Below are positions 34,865-43,899 of a DNA stretch of 64,000 nt, one piece after another (the stretch's first letter is position 1; each line of letters begins with the position of its first letter). A program made the translations under genes and the position numbers. Source of the DNA: Solibacillus isronensis (lineage in GTDB: Bacteria; Bacillota; Bacilli; Bacillales_A; Planococcaceae); assembly GCF_900168685.1 (NCBI RefSeq), contig NZ_FVZN01000014.1, forward strand, positions 124,001-188,000, written 5' to 3'. The notes under the pieces are model-generated. The model saw only the letters and a list, made by a program, of their open reading frames with translations, was not told the DNA's origin and did not search any database.

Positions 34865-36166
34865 GTGGAGAGAATTATTGTTACTGGAGGTCAGACACTA
34901 AAAGGCACAGTACGCGTAGAAGGCGCAAAAAATGCTGTATTACCGATTTTGGCTGCTTCTCTATTAGCTTCTAAAGATAAAAATATGATTAAAGATGTAC
35001 CAAACTTAGCAGATGTCGGTACGATTGGTGAAGTGTTAAAAAGTTTAAATGCGATTGTCGAATATGATGTCGAGAAAAACGAAATGATGATTGATGCCTC
35101 TATGAAGCTATCTAGTGAAGCGCAATTTGAGTTTGTAAGTAAAATGCGTGCATCCATTTTAGTAATGGGTTCATTATTAGCACGTAATGGCTATGCACGT
35201 GTAGCATTACCGGGCGGCTGTGCAATTGGATCTCGTCCAATCGAACTTCATTTGAAAGGCTTCGAAGCTATGGGTGCAGAGATTTCCTTTGGACATGGTT
35301 ATGTCGAAGCAAAAGTAAAAGGTGAACTAAAAGGCGCAGAAATCTATTTAGACTTCCCAAGTGTTGGGGCTACTGAAAACATTATGACAGCAGCTTCTTT
35401 AGCAAAAGGGACGACTATTATTGAAAATGCAGCGAAAGAACCTGAAATAGTAGATTTGGCAAACTTTATTAACGCAATGGGTGGCCGTGTCATCGGTGCC
35501 GGTACTGATACGATTCGTATCGAAGGCGTTAAAGAATTAAAAGGTTGCGAACATTATATTATTCCAGACCGCATTGAAGCCGGAACATTTATGGTAGCGG
35601 CAGCAATTACTCGCGGAGATGTATTAATTGAAAACGCTGTACCAGAGCATATGACAGCACTGACTGCAAAAATGCGTGAAATGGGTGTAGAAGTTATCGA
35701 AGAAGATGAAGGCATCCGTGTGCGCGCAAATGACCCGTTAAAAGCGGTTGATATTAAAACGATGCCACACCCAGGTTTCCCGACAGATATGCAATCACAA
35801 ATGATGGCATTAATGTTAACGGCAAACGGAACAAGTATCATCACTGAAACAGTTTTCGAAAATCGTTTTATGCATGTTGAAGAATTCCGTCGCATGAATG
35901 CAGACGCAAAGATCGAAGGGCGTTCTGTATTCATTGAAGGTGGCAAAAAACTTCAAGGTGCCGAAGTATCAGCAACAGATTTACGTGCAGCAGCAGCACT
36001 AATTTTAACTGGTCTTGTATCTGAAGGCGTAACACGAGTTACAAAGTTACACCATTTAGATCGCGGCTATGTGGATTTCCACAAAAAACTAGCTTCTTTA
36101 GGTGCAATGATCGAGCGCATCGATTCAGAAGAAGAAGTGTTACAAGAAATCGTTGTAACAGTTTAA
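34865..36166 (+). CDS. murAA: UDP-GlcNAc 1-carboxyvinyltransferase, MurA1 type
   Basis: 433 aa. Same reaction as the gene at 9503 and a diverged paralogue (catalytic Cys in [24 protein letters not shown] near the end). GTG 34865 is chosen because GGAGGG lies 7 nt upstream; in-frame TTG 34844 precedes that site. Place between the atp operon and spoIID marks it as MurAA, usually the main enzyme. Confidence 0.95.
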   Translation: MERIIVTGGQTLKGTVRVEGAKNAVLPILAASLLASKDKNMIKDVPNLADVGTIGEVLKSLNAIVEYDVEKNEMMIDASMKLSSEAQFEFVSKMRASILVMGSLLARNGYARVALPGGCAIGSRPIELHLKGFEAMGAEISFGHGYVEAKVKGELKGAEIYLDFPSVGATENIMTAASLAKGTTIIENAAKEPEIVDLANFINAMGGRVIGAGTDTIRIEGVKELKGCEHYIIPDRIEAGTFMVAAAITRGDVLIENAVPEHMTALTAKMREMGVEVIEEDEGIRVRANDPLKAVDIKTMPHPGFPTDMQSQMMALMLTANGTSIITETVFENRFMHVEEFRRMNADAKIEGRSVFIEGGKKLQGAEVSATDLRAAAALILTGLVSEGVTRVTKLHHLDRGYVDFHKKLASLGAMIERIDSEEEVLQEIVVTV

Positions 36167-36189
36167 TAGCTAGATTCATATAAACATAT

Positions 36190-36234
36190 AAAGCATTCAG
36201 GAAGCGAGATTTGGGCTTTCCGGATGCTTTTTTG
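36190..36234 (+). terminator. murAA terminator
   Basis: AAGCATTCAGGAA pairs with TTTCCGGATGCTT (one or two wobbles) and six T follow. Confidence 0.8.
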
Positions 36235-36249
36235 GTTTTGGAGGGATAT

Positions 36250-36422
36250 TAGAAAGTTTTGGTGAAGATGTAGAATGGTACATGGAGAAGTAGAATCTGC
36301 TACTACTAAAGTAGATTGACACTACTCTATAAATAGAAAGTTCCGGCAGTAATGGAGAACAAATCCCATCAAAAGTAGAACCAGCAGCTATTAAAGTAGA
36401 ACAATCCCATTTAAAAGTAGAA
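36250..36422 (+). repeat. 21-bp-period array C, core AAAGTAGAA
   Basis: TAGAA or a one-base variant starts at 36250, 36271, 36291, 36312, 36334, 36355, 36376, 36397 and 36418: spacing 21, 20, 21, 22, 21, 21, 21, 21. The later units share the longer AAAGTAGAA. It begins about 15 bp after the murAA terminator and ends about 110 bp before spoIID. Confidence 0.9.
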
Positions 36423-36500
36423 TTAATGTATATCTCTTACCTTAGAACCCGGTCCCAAATTCCATTCCTCATATACTAGAAATTCTCTCTACAAAATGAA

Positions 36501-36529
36501 CTCATAATCTTCTTGCAAGCTCATATACT
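36501..36529 (+). promoter_or_regulatory. Possible sigma-E promoter of spoIID
   Basis: CTCATAAT and CATATACT separated by about 13 nt resemble the sigma-E consensus, but the -10-like element ends only 5 nt before the spoIID ATG, leaving almost no leader. Confidence 0.35.
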
Positions 36530-36534
36530 GTCTC

Positions 36535-37437
36535 ATGAAAAAAATTATCATTTATTTTATCATTGGCGTCCTATTGTTTTTAGTCCCTTTCACCTTAAAG
36601 TCTAAGAAACAAAACTCCATTACTGAACCAACAGAAACTACTTCTTGTCCCTTATTTATTAAAGTGAATAATACTGACGTTCCAATTGAAGATTATTTAA
36701 TTGGTGTAATTGCAGGGGAAATGCCGGCAAGTTTTCATGTGGAAGCATTAAAAGCTCAGGCGATCGCATCCCGGACTTATGTATTGAAGCAGACGGATTA
36801 TGGGAAAAAGCCGATACTCACAACGACAGCACATCAAGTTTACAATGATCAGGAATTGCGAGAAGAAAAATGGAAAACTACTTTTGCCGAAAATGAAGAA
36901 AAAATAACAGAAGCCGTCAAACAAACCGCCAATCAAATTCTTACTTATAATGATGAACTGATTACAGCCATGTTTCATGCATCATCCTATCAATATACGG
37001 AGTCCGCGGAAAACTACAGCGGAAACCCGATTCCCTACTTAACAGCAACCACTTCGCCTGAACAATTAAATCAAGAACAGACAACGTATACATTTGAAGA
37101 AATAAATAAAAAACTCAAACAAAATTTCTCGAGGGCTCAGCTTCAAAATGCAAAGCTGCAGCGAAACGACACGAACCGCATCGAACAAATTACAATCCAT
37201 AAAAAAACATGGTCGGGCAGAGAACTGCGCACTCTGTTAAACTTACGCTCCACGAATTTCACATGGGAACCGACAGCGACCGGTATAACGATTAAAACCT
37301 ATGGATACGGGCATGGGGTAGGGATGAGCCAGTATGGGGCAAATGCGATGGCACAGGGGGGAATAACGGCGGAAAATATCCTTTCTCACTACTATCCATC
37401 GACAACATTAAAATCGATAAATTATTGTAAAAAATAA
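36535..37437 (+). CDS. spoIID: Stage II sporulation protein D, lytic transglycosylase
   Basis: 300 aa. Signal anchor (residues 2-21), then the SpoIID domain: catalytic Glu in AGEMPASF, ALKAQAIASRTYVL, MFHASS, and GYGHGVGMSQYGANAMA. Cleaves peptidoglycan during forespore engulfment with SpoIIP and SpoIIM. No Shine-Dalgarno is visible before ATG 36535. Followed closely by spoIIQ. Confidence 0.93.
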   Translation: MKKIIIYFIIGVLLFLVPFTLKSKKQNSITEPTETTSCPLFIKVNNTDVPIEDYLIGVIAGEMPASFHVEALKAQAIASRTYVLKQTDYGKKPILTTTAHQVYNDQELREEKWKTTFAENEEKITEAVKQTANQILTYNDELITAMFHASSYQYTESAENYSGNPIPYLTATTSPEQLNQEQTTYTFEEINKKLKQNFSRAQLQNAKLQRNDTNRIEQITIHKKTWSGRELRTLLNLRSTNFTWEPTATGITIKTYGYGHGVGMSQYGANAMAQGGITAENILSHYYPSTTLKSINYCKK

Positions 37438-37486
37438 TGTTTAACTTTCCAATTTCTTGTACACACTTCCATTTGAGGTGATGAAT

Positions 37487-38140
37487 ATGAGAGAAGTTAA
37501 ACAAAAGCCTTCTCAGAAACCAGTTATGCAAAGACGGTGGTTTTGGCCGGCTGTATACGGTGGTATGGCAGTAATGATTGTGGCAGTTATTTTTAGTTTT
37601 AATGCATTGTACGAAAGTCAGAATGAGCAGGAACTGATGGAAGAAGTTTCTGCACCATCCGATCAATCGATTGTTCCAACAACAGCGACTGTTACGGAAA
37701 CTTTGAAGTATCCATTCAAAGAAGAATACTTAAATGAAGTCACGGTTTTGCAAGATTTTTATGACGTCTCAAAAGATGAAGCAACACGCGAAAACTCATT
37801 GCTTGTATTTAATCAAGTGTTCACAACATCTACAGGGGTCTCTATCGCAATTAACAGCGAGCCTTTTGAAGTTGTAGCTGCAATGAGCGGTGAAGTGACA
37901 GAAGTAAAAATGGATGCATTTACGGGCAACAGCATTACTCTTACACATCCAAATGGTATGCAAACACGTTATAACTCCGTAGCAGATATTCTTGTAAAAC
38001 AAGGCGATCAAGTTTCACAAGGCGACCAGCTTGCTACTTCACAAGAAAATGAATGGAATCCAAACATTGGCGTTCATTTACACTTTGAAGTAATGGAAGA
38101 TGGTGTACTGGTGGATCCGAACAAATATTTATCCTTTTGA
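37487..38140 (+). CDS. spoIIQ: Stage II sporulation protein Q, LytM-like
   Basis: 217 aa forespore membrane protein of the SpoIIQ-SpoIIIAH channel. One transmembrane helix (about residues 18-38) and a LytM/M23 domain. HLHFE is kept, but the first metal-binding site is replaced (TGVSIAI), so the domain should be inactive as in B. subtilis. ATG 37487 is about 8 nt after GAGG and gives the family start MRE. Confidence 0.92.
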   Translation: MREVKQKPSQKPVMQRRWFWPAVYGGMAVMIVAVIFSFNALYESQNEQELMEEVSAPSDQSIVPTTATVTETLKYPFKEEYLNEVTVLQDFYDVSKDEATRENSLLVFNQVFTTSTGVSIAINSEPFEVVAAMSGEVTEVKMDAFTGNSITLTHPNGMQTRYNSVADILVKQGDQVSQGDQLATSQENEWNPNIGVHLHFEVMEDGVLVDPNKYLSF

Positions 38141-38262
38141 TTATTTAGCTAAATGGATGAATTCGGATATATTTTTAGTAAGTTAACAACGAATCCTGCA
38201 ATCTACTTCGAATAATTAAGAGCCTACTCACATAAGGTGAAATATTAAGAAGCAAGGCTCTA

Positions 38263-38397
38263 ATCTTCATCCAACAGTTGTCTACGACACCTGATGGATG
38301 AAGATAAGCCTCTGGCGGATGTCACAGATTTTTAAAGGGAACTTTTTGAGTGAACTCAAAAAAAATCTGGACGCAATTACGCCGAGGCGTAATTGAT
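38263..38397 (+). repeat. Three-hairpin leader repeat, copy 2
   Basis: Hairpin 1: ATCTTCATCCAACAGTTGTC pairs at 18 of 20 positions with the arm ending TGGATGAAGAT. Hairpin 2: CAGATTTTT and AAAAATCTG enclose TTTTTGAGT / ACTCAAAAA. Hairpin 3: CAATTACGCC (38374-38383) / GGCGTAATTG (38386-38395), perfect. Ends 24 nt before the spoIIID start codon. Confidence 0.88.
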
Positions 38398-38421
38398 ATT
38401 TGAAGTGGAGAGGGAGAGGAC

Positions 38422-38688
38422 GTGCACGAACATATTCGGCAACGCTGCGTTCGTTTGGGTGAACTGTTGGTAGAGACAGGTGAAACCGTGCGTGCACTCG
38501 CGAAAATGACGGGATTCTCTAAAAGTACTGTACACAAAGATTTGACAGAGCGGCTAAAACAAGTGAATGAACCACTTGCGCTACAAGTACAACAAGTTTT
38601 AACCTATAACAAATCGATTCGCCATTTACGCGGTGGTGAAGCAACACGTAAAAAGTGGATTACAAAGCAACAAGAAAAAAGCATTTAG
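38422..38688 (+). CDS. spoIIID: Sporulation regulator SpoIIID
   Basis: 88 aa DNA-binding protein that activates or represses mother-cell sigma-E and sigma-K genes. Helix-turn-helix TGFSKSTVHKDLTERL and basic C-terminal region RHLRGGEATRKK. GTG start gives the family N-terminus (MH..I..R); AGAGGAC lies just upstream. Preceded by leader repeat copy 2. Confidence 0.95.
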   Translation: MHEHIRQRCVRLGELLVETGETVRALAKMTGFSKSTVHKDLTERLKQVNEPLALQVQQVLTYNKSIRHLRGGEATRKKWITKQQEKSI

Positions 38689-38719
38689 TCTGTTTTTATA
38701 ACAACTAAATGCTTTTTTT
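38680..38719 (+). terminator. spoIIID terminator overlapping the stop codon
   Basis: AGCATTTAGT (38680-38689) pairs perfectly with ACTAAATGCT (38704-38713), then seven T. The stop codon TAG lies in the ascending arm. Confidence 0.88.
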
Positions 38720-38879
38720 AGTGATTATTACTTTAGATTTTTACCATTTTAAACCATTATAAAGGAAAATCCTTCCCACAATATTGATGTAATTCAACAC
38801 TGTATATGATAAAATAACTAAGATAGACATATATAGAATCGTATACATGTTCAAATGGGCGGAAGGAGAATAATGAAAC

Positions 38880-39872
38880 ATGTTTTCTAAAGATATTGGG
38901 ATTGATTTAGGTACTGCAAACGTGCTGATTCATTTAAAAGGCAAAGGGATTGTTTTGAATGAGCCATCTGTAGTAGCAATCGATAAAAAGACAAATAAAG
39001 TATTGGCAGTCGGTGAAGAGGCACGTCAAATGGTGGGACGTACACCGGGGAATATTATCGCAATTCGTCCATTAAAGGATGGCGTAATTGCAGATTTTGA
39101 TGTAACAGAAGCGATGTTGAAACATTTTATCAATAAATTGGACGTTAAAGGCTTCTTATCAAAGCCACGCATTTTAATTTGCTGTCCGACAAATATTACA
39201 TCGGTAGAGCAAAAAGCAATTCGTGAAGCTGCTGAAAAATCAGGCGGCAAAAAGGTTTATTTGGAAGAAGAGCCTAAAGTAGCAGCAATCGGCGCAGGTA
39301 TGGATATTTTCCAGCCAAGCGGTAATATGGTCGTTGATATCGGTGGAGGTACAACGGATGTAGCAGTATTATCAATGGGCGATATCGTAACGAGCGAATC
39401 GATTAAAGTTGCCGGAGATGTATTCGATAATGACATATTGCAATACATAAAGAAAGAATACAAGCTGTTGATCGGTGAACGTACAGCAGAAAATATTAAA
39501 ACAACAATCGGTACAGTATTCCCTGGTGGACGCGATGATACTATGGATATCCGCGGCCGTGATATGGTTACTGGCTTACCGAGAACAATCGAAATCAATT
39601 CAGAAGAGATTGAGCACGCATTACGTGAATCAGTTAGTATGATTGTACAGGCAGCAAAAGACGTCCTGGAAAAAACACCACCTGAATTATCGGCAGACAT
39701 CATTGACCGAGGCGTTATTTTAACAGGCGGCGGTGCGTTACTGCATGGTATTGATCAGTTGTTAATCGAAGAGCTGAAAGTACCTGTATTTGTTGCGGAA
39801 AACCCAATGGACTGTGTGGCAGTCGGGACTGGAATTATGCTGGACAATATTGATCGTGCGGTAAATAAATAA
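38880..39872 (+). CDS. mbl: MreB-family cell-shape protein Mbl
   Basis: 330 aa bacterial actin homologue guiding cell-wall elongation. ATP-binding motifs DIGIDLGTANVLIHLKGKG, VVDIGGGTTDVAVLS and LTGGGALLHG. Order spoIIID-mbl-flhO-flhP matches B. subtilis and supports Mbl over MreB. ATG behind GGAAGGAG. Confidence 0.95.
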   Translation: MFSKDIGIDLGTANVLIHLKGKGIVLNEPSVVAIDKKTNKVLAVGEEARQMVGRTPGNIIAIRPLKDGVIADFDVTEAMLKHFINKLDVKGFLSKPRILICCPTNITSVEQKAIREAAEKSGGKKVYLEEEPKVAAIGAGMDIFQPSGNMVVDIGGGTTDVAVLSMGDIVTSESIKVAGDVFDNDILQYIKKEYKLLIGERTAENIKTTIGTVFPGGRDDTMDIRGRDMVTGLPRTIEINSEEIEHALRESVSMIVQAAKDVLEKTPPELSADIIDRGVILTGGGALLHGIDQLLIEELKVPVFVAENPMDCVAVGTGIMLDNIDRAVNK

Positions 39873-39942
39873 ATTATATTACTTATAATTATCAGTTTTT
39901 TGCCGATAAATGATAAATACGGCATAATTAGAGGTGAATTGA

Positions 39943-40785
39943 GTGTTTAAAGGTTTTTATACAGTAGCTACAGGAATGGTTGCACAACAACGTAAAACTG
40001 AAATTTTAACGAATAATATGGCCAATGCCAATACACCTGGTTTCAAATCAGATCAAACGACAATTCGTTCTTTTCCGGATATGTTGATGTCGGCAGTCAA
40101 TTCGACAACAATTCCGACTGAGAACGGATTTACAGTAAAGAACCTTAATACGGTTGGTGCGGTAAATGCAGGTGTTTACTTACAGGAAACAATGCCAAAC
40201 CAAGCACAAGGTCAGATTTATTCAACCGGTTTAAATACAGATATCGCACTGATCAATAGTTCGATGCCTACTGACGAAACATCGGGAAATTCAGGACAAA
40301 TTTTCTTCCGCTTAGAAAATGAATCCGGGACAGAGAGCTATACACGTAACGGGAATTTCACGCTGGACGGGCAGGGGAACTTAGTAAATCCTCAAGGACT
40401 ATTCGTATTGGATGCGAATGGGGAACGACTGCAATTCGATAACGACAATATTCGCATCAGTTCAGACGGGGCGATTTTTGACGAAAATGATGTACAGGTC
40501 GGAACATTGGGTGTCGCATTTTCTGAAAACCCGGACGTACTTGTGAAGCGTGATAATGGGTTATTTAATACATTGGATGGTATTGATCTACCATCTGCCT
40601 ATGGACAGGCAAATGTACAGTTTTCAATGCAGCAGCAATATTTAGAAGGCTCCAATGTCGATGCCTCTAAAGCAATGACAGATTTATTAACTGCATACCG
40701 TGCATTTGAAGCAAACCAAAAAGTGCTGCAGGCCTACGATAAGAGCATGGAAAAAGCAGTTAATGAAATTGGACGAGTTAATTAA
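39943..40785 (+). CDS. flhO: Flagellar basal-body rod protein FlhO
   Basis: 280 aa FlgF/FlgG-family rod protein exported by the flagellar secretion system. N-terminal ILTNNMANANTPGFK and C-terminal MTDLLTAYRAFEANQKVLQAYD are the paired rod-family helices. GTG start behind AGAGGTG. Transcribed with flhP. Confidence 0.92.
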   Translation: MFKGFYTVATGMVAQQRKTEILTNNMANANTPGFKSDQTTIRSFPDMLMSAVNSTTIPTENGFTVKNLNTVGAVNAGVYLQETMPNQAQGQIYSTGLNTDIALINSSMPTDETSGNSGQIFFRLENESGTESYTRNGNFTLDGQGNLVNPQGLFVLDANGERLQFDNDNIRISSDGAIFDENDVQVGTLGVAFSENPDVLVKRDNGLFNTLDGIDLPSAYGQANVQFSMQQQYLEGSNVDASKAMTDLLTAYRAFEANQKVLQAYDKSMEKAVNEIGRVN

Positions 40786-40847
40786 TAAGGAATAGCGATT
40801 ATTTTCATTAGCTGTCGAATTTTCGTATAATTAAGGAGGTGCGGGAA

Positions 40848-41687
40848 ATGTTACGTACAATGGTGAGTGCGACAAATACATTATCTCAACTACAGCATCA
40901 GATAGACACAATCAGTACAAACATCGCAAACAGTAATACAACAGGCTATAAAGCACAGCAGGCAAATTTTACGGAAATGCTGTATCAGCAGTTTAATAAT
41001 GACGAATTAGACCGCACTGTCCGTGATACACCTGTAGGCATTCGTTATGGTGTTGGTGCACAGATCGGGTTAATCCAATCCAATCAGACACAAGGCTCAC
41101 TGCAGGAAACAAATCGCGATTTAGACTTTGCGTTAACAACAAAGAATCAATATTTCAATGTGTTAATGCAAAATGAAGAAGGCGATGTGCGAACTGCATA
41201 CACTCGTAACGGTAGCTTTTATGTAACACAGACTGAACCTGGCATTCTTTCACTCGTCAATAGTGATGGATACCAAGTAGCAGGTGCAAATGGACAGCCA
41301 ATTACATTCCCGGATAATGTAACAGGCTTTACGATGGATTCAGACGGTTCGTTAGTGGCAAGCTATGAAAATGGCACACCGCTAAAGTTCCAGCTTGGAA
41401 TTTCTGAACTGCAAAAACCAAATGTAATGGAAAAACTGCAAGGCGGGACATATATTGGCTTACCGGAAAATCTGGATGCACTTGGCTTCACGCAAGCTCA
41501 AGTACTGACAGATCTGCAAGGTGCCAATCGTCAAGTGGGCATTCAAAAAGGTGCACTTGAAATGTCGAATGTAGATGTATCAAAAGAGATGACAAATTTA
41601 ATTCAAGCACAGCGTTCATATCAATTTAATACACGTGCGATTACAATTGCAGACCAAATGCTTGGGTTAATTAACGGTATTCGCTAA
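40848..41687 (+). CDS. flhP: Flagellar hook-basal body protein FlhP
   Basis: 279 aa rod/hook-family protein. IDTISTNIANSNTTGYK near the start and MTNLIQAQRSYQFNTRAI near the end. ATG 40848 lies behind AAGGAGG; an upstream in-frame codon precedes that site. In B. subtilis FlhO/FlhP form the distal rod. Confidence 0.92.
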   Translation: MLRTMVSATNTLSQLQHQIDTISTNIANSNTTGYKAQQANFTEMLYQQFNNDELDRTVRDTPVGIRYGVGAQIGLIQSNQTQGSLQETNRDLDFALTTKNQYFNVLMQNEEGDVRTAYTRNGSFYVTQTEPGILSLVNSDGYQVAGANGQPITFPDNVTGFTMDSDGSLVASYENGTPLKFQLGISELQKPNVMEKLQGGTYIGLPENLDALGFTQAQVLTDLQGANRQVGIQKGALEMSNVDVSKEMTNLIQAQRSYQFNTRAITIADQMLGLINGIR

Positions 41688-41715
41688 ACGTGCGACATTG
41701 TTAAGGAGAAGTTTT

Positions 41716-42006
41716 ATGACGAATGAGTTAGAAACACAGATGGAGCAAAAAGAGCCAGCAGCCAAAAAGACGAGACGTCGCGTAAAGAACGTTTCAGAGC
41801 CGCCAACGGATCAGCCTGTTGGTAAGGTTCGGCTTCGACTAATTCCTATCTGGCTACGGATAATAATCGTAATTCTATTATTTTTAGTAGCAGTAATTGT
41901 AGGACTGGTTATTGGTTACAGCGTTATAGGGGACGGCGCAGCATCCGATGTTTTAAAGTGGGAAACATGGCAGCATCTTCTCGATATTATAAATGGTAAG
42001 GAGTAG
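41716..42006 (+). CDS. EpuA-like membrane protein
   Basis: 96 aa. Basic N-terminus, then VRLRLIPIWLRIIIVI leading into one transmembrane helix, then a short external tail with SVIGDG and KWETWQHLLDII. These match the small EpuA family (sometimes labelled RNA polymerase subunit beta by name transfer). ATG behind AAGGAG. Confidence 0.75.
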   Translation: MTNELETQMEQKEPAAKKTRRRVKNVSEPPTDQPVGKVRLRLIPIWLRIIIVILLFLVAVIVGLVIGYSVIGDGAASDVLKWETWQHLLDIINGKE

Positions 42007-42045
42007 AGGGATTGTCGGGAAAGCCATTTCCGAGCAATCCCTTTA
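42007..42045 (+). terminator. Terminator before fabZ
   Basis: AGGGATTG (42007-42014) pairs with CAATCCCT (42035-42042), with CGG/CCG inside; short T run follows. Confidence 0.6.
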
Positions 42046-42207
42046 CAGCGAATAAGCAAAAAATTTAGTATACTAAATTGTATTGGAGCAAAAAGCCGGC
42101 TGAAATTCCAGGTTCTTTCTCCAATAATTGCATCGCTTTACCAGAACATACATAAAAATAAACGATTATCTACATAATATTATAGAGGAAACAAGGGGGA
42201 TTTTTTA

Positions 42208-42645
42208 ATGTTAAACGCAGAGCAAATTCAAAATATTTTACCACATCGCTATCCATTTTTATTAGTTGATCGCATTCTTGAAATCGAAGAAGGAAAGCGC
42301 GCACTTGGATTGAAAAATGTATCGATCAACGAAGAATTTTTTAACGGACATTTCCCTGGCTATCCAGTAATGCCTGGTGTCCTAATTGTCGAGGCACTTG
42401 CGCAAGTAGGCGGTGTTGCATTATTAAATGCACCAGAATATAAAGGGCGTCTAGTATTTTTAACAGGGATTGATAGTTGCCGTTTCAAGCGTCAAGTCGT
42501 ACCGGGCGATCAGTTGAAGCTTGAAGTGGAATTTTTGAAATTGCGCGGGCAAATGGGGAAAGGCCGCGGTACTGCAACAGTAGATGGCGAGCTAGTTTGT
42601 GAGTGCGAGATTCTATTTGCAATTGGACCTGTACAGCCAAAATAA
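42208..42645 (+). CDS. fabZ: 3-hydroxyacyl-ACP dehydratase FabZ
   Basis: 145 aa hot-dog-fold enzyme removing water from 3-hydroxyacyl-ACP in fatty-acid elongation. Catalytic His in [13 protein letters not shown] and Glu in [12 protein letters not shown] behind AAGGGGG. Position after flhP/EpuA matches ywpB. Confidence 0.96.
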   Translation: MLNAEQIQNILPHRYPFLLVDRILEIEEGKRALGLKNVSINEEFFNGHFPGYPVMPGVLIVEALAQVGGVALLNAPEYKGRLVFLTGIDSCRFKRQVVPGDQLKLEVEFLKLRGQMGKGRGTATVDGELVCECEILFAIGPVQPK

Positions 42646-42838
42646 GGCGATTTGCAATTGAAACTCAAAGGTTATAAAATATAAAGGTTGAAGAAAATCT
42701 TTAACTTCTTTAAGCAGAAGTCTCCCAATGAGATAAGATAGGTGTGGGACGATTGCCAGTGTTCACCTTTTATGGGTTTTCATTTGCCTGTAAACAATGA
42801 GCGAAGTTTGGCTTTAAACGTAGGAGGTTTTAAAATAG

Positions 42839-43222
42839 ATGTATAAACAACTGTCTTCAGGCGTAAAAATTAGTATTACACGATCAATATCGACGTCGTT
42901 TGAAGCTTATTTAGCAAGCATTGGTTGGGATGAAGAAAAATTTTCGATGGAAGACTATATGGCAAGCTGGCAAATGTATTTTAAAGAAAATGCCGCTTGG
43001 ATTGATAAAATACCGGCAGACATTTTACTTAGCCCTGAATTTCATGAAGAAATTGCTAAGAAAATGGATGAAGTCATTGCTAAAATTTTAAGTGAAGAGC
43101 CAACAGAAAAGCAAAAGAAGGAAATTGCTGAATTACAGAAACAATTAGGCACAAATTACAAATTCGACTGTAAAGCAGAAGCCGCTTATGTTGAACAGCT
43201 CTTAAAAGATAAATTGAAATAA
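42839..43222 (+). CDS. Small hydrophilic protein of unknown function
   Basis: 127 aa, no family recognised. Predominantly helical and charged, with Glu/Lys-rich segment EEPTEKQKKEIAELQKQLG likely to form a coiled coil and one Cys near the end (KFDCKAEA). ATG behind TAGGAGG at about 11 nt. Stands alone between fabZ and the lipoprotein gene. Confidence 0.7.
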   Translation: MYKQLSSGVKISITRSISTSFEAYLASIGWDEEKFSMEDYMASWQMYFKENAAWIDKIPADILLSPEFHEEIAKKMDEVIAKILSEEPTEKQKKEIAELQKQLGTNYKFDCKAEAAYVEQLLKDKLK

Positions 43223-43326
43223 CCATAATTTTTTGTAGGATAGATCCTTCTTTTCCCGGGCACTATATGTACGATCACATGAAGTGATTGACTCATGATT
43301 GCATATGGGAAAGGAGGGAATTTTTT

Positions 43327-43713
43327 ATGCGAAAATCAGCACTACTTGTCGCACTTTCGCTTGGTTCACTGTTATTTCTCTCAGCGTGTAATACAAATGA
43401 CAATGCTGGAGATGACAACTTAGGAAACGATGTCGAAAACGGTGCCAACGATGTAATGGACGACACACGTGACGTTATTGATGACACGGTAGATACAGTC
43501 GATCCAGACGGCCAAAGTGGTCAAAACGGCAACAACGGTCAAACAAATGAGAGCACGATTGACAACAATCAAAACTCAAATGTGCCAAATGGTTCAAGCG
43601 GTCCAAATGGTGAAAATGGCGCAACTGCACCAGGTGCCCCATCGGTAAACCAGGAAGATATTATCGAAGACCGTGCAGACCGAAATGATAAAGACGAAGT
43701 GGATAACCACTAG
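43327..43713 (+). CDS. Asn/Asp/Gly-rich lipoprotein
   Basis: 128 aa. Signal peptide and lipobox LSAC, then a low-complexity mature part rich in Asn, Asp, Gly and Gln with SGQNGNNGQ and NGENG. Acidic and probably unstructured, on the outer face of the membrane. Function unknown. ATG 43327 lies behind AAAGGAGGG. Confidence 0.8.
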   Translation: MRKSALLVALSLGSLLFLSACNTNDNAGDDNLGNDVENGANDVMDDTRDVIDDTVDTVDPDGQSGQNGNNGQTNESTIDNNQNSNVPNGSSGPNGENGATAPGAPSVNQEDIIEDRADRNDKDEVDNH

Positions 43714-43727
43714 TCTATAGAAGGAAT

Positions 43728-43761
43728 CAGTGTTCACTTAATTGTGGGCACTGGTTTTTTT
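43728..43761 (+). terminator. Lipoprotein gene terminator
   Basis: CAGTGTTCAC (43728-43737) pairs with GTGGGCACTG (43744-43753), then seven T. Confidence 0.88.
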
Positions 43762-43785
43762 GTTTTAGTGTGCGGGCGGGGAGTT

Positions 43786-43898
43786 ATTCCTCAATTGAGC
43801 CAGGATAATCCTCAATTAAGAATAGTTAATCCTCAAAATAGAGCAGATAATCCTCACTTAGTATGTGATAATCCTCATTTTAAGTAAATTAATCCTCA
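43786..43898 (-). repeat. 21-bp-period array D, core TAATCCTCA
   Basis: TCCTCA starts at 43788, 43809, 43830, 43851, 43872 and 43893, exactly 21 bp apart each time; most units read TAATCCTCA (TGAGGATTA on the minus strand). It starts about 25 bp after a terminator and runs up to the stop codon of the minus-strand NERD gene. Confidence 0.92.
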
Positions 43899-43899
43899 A

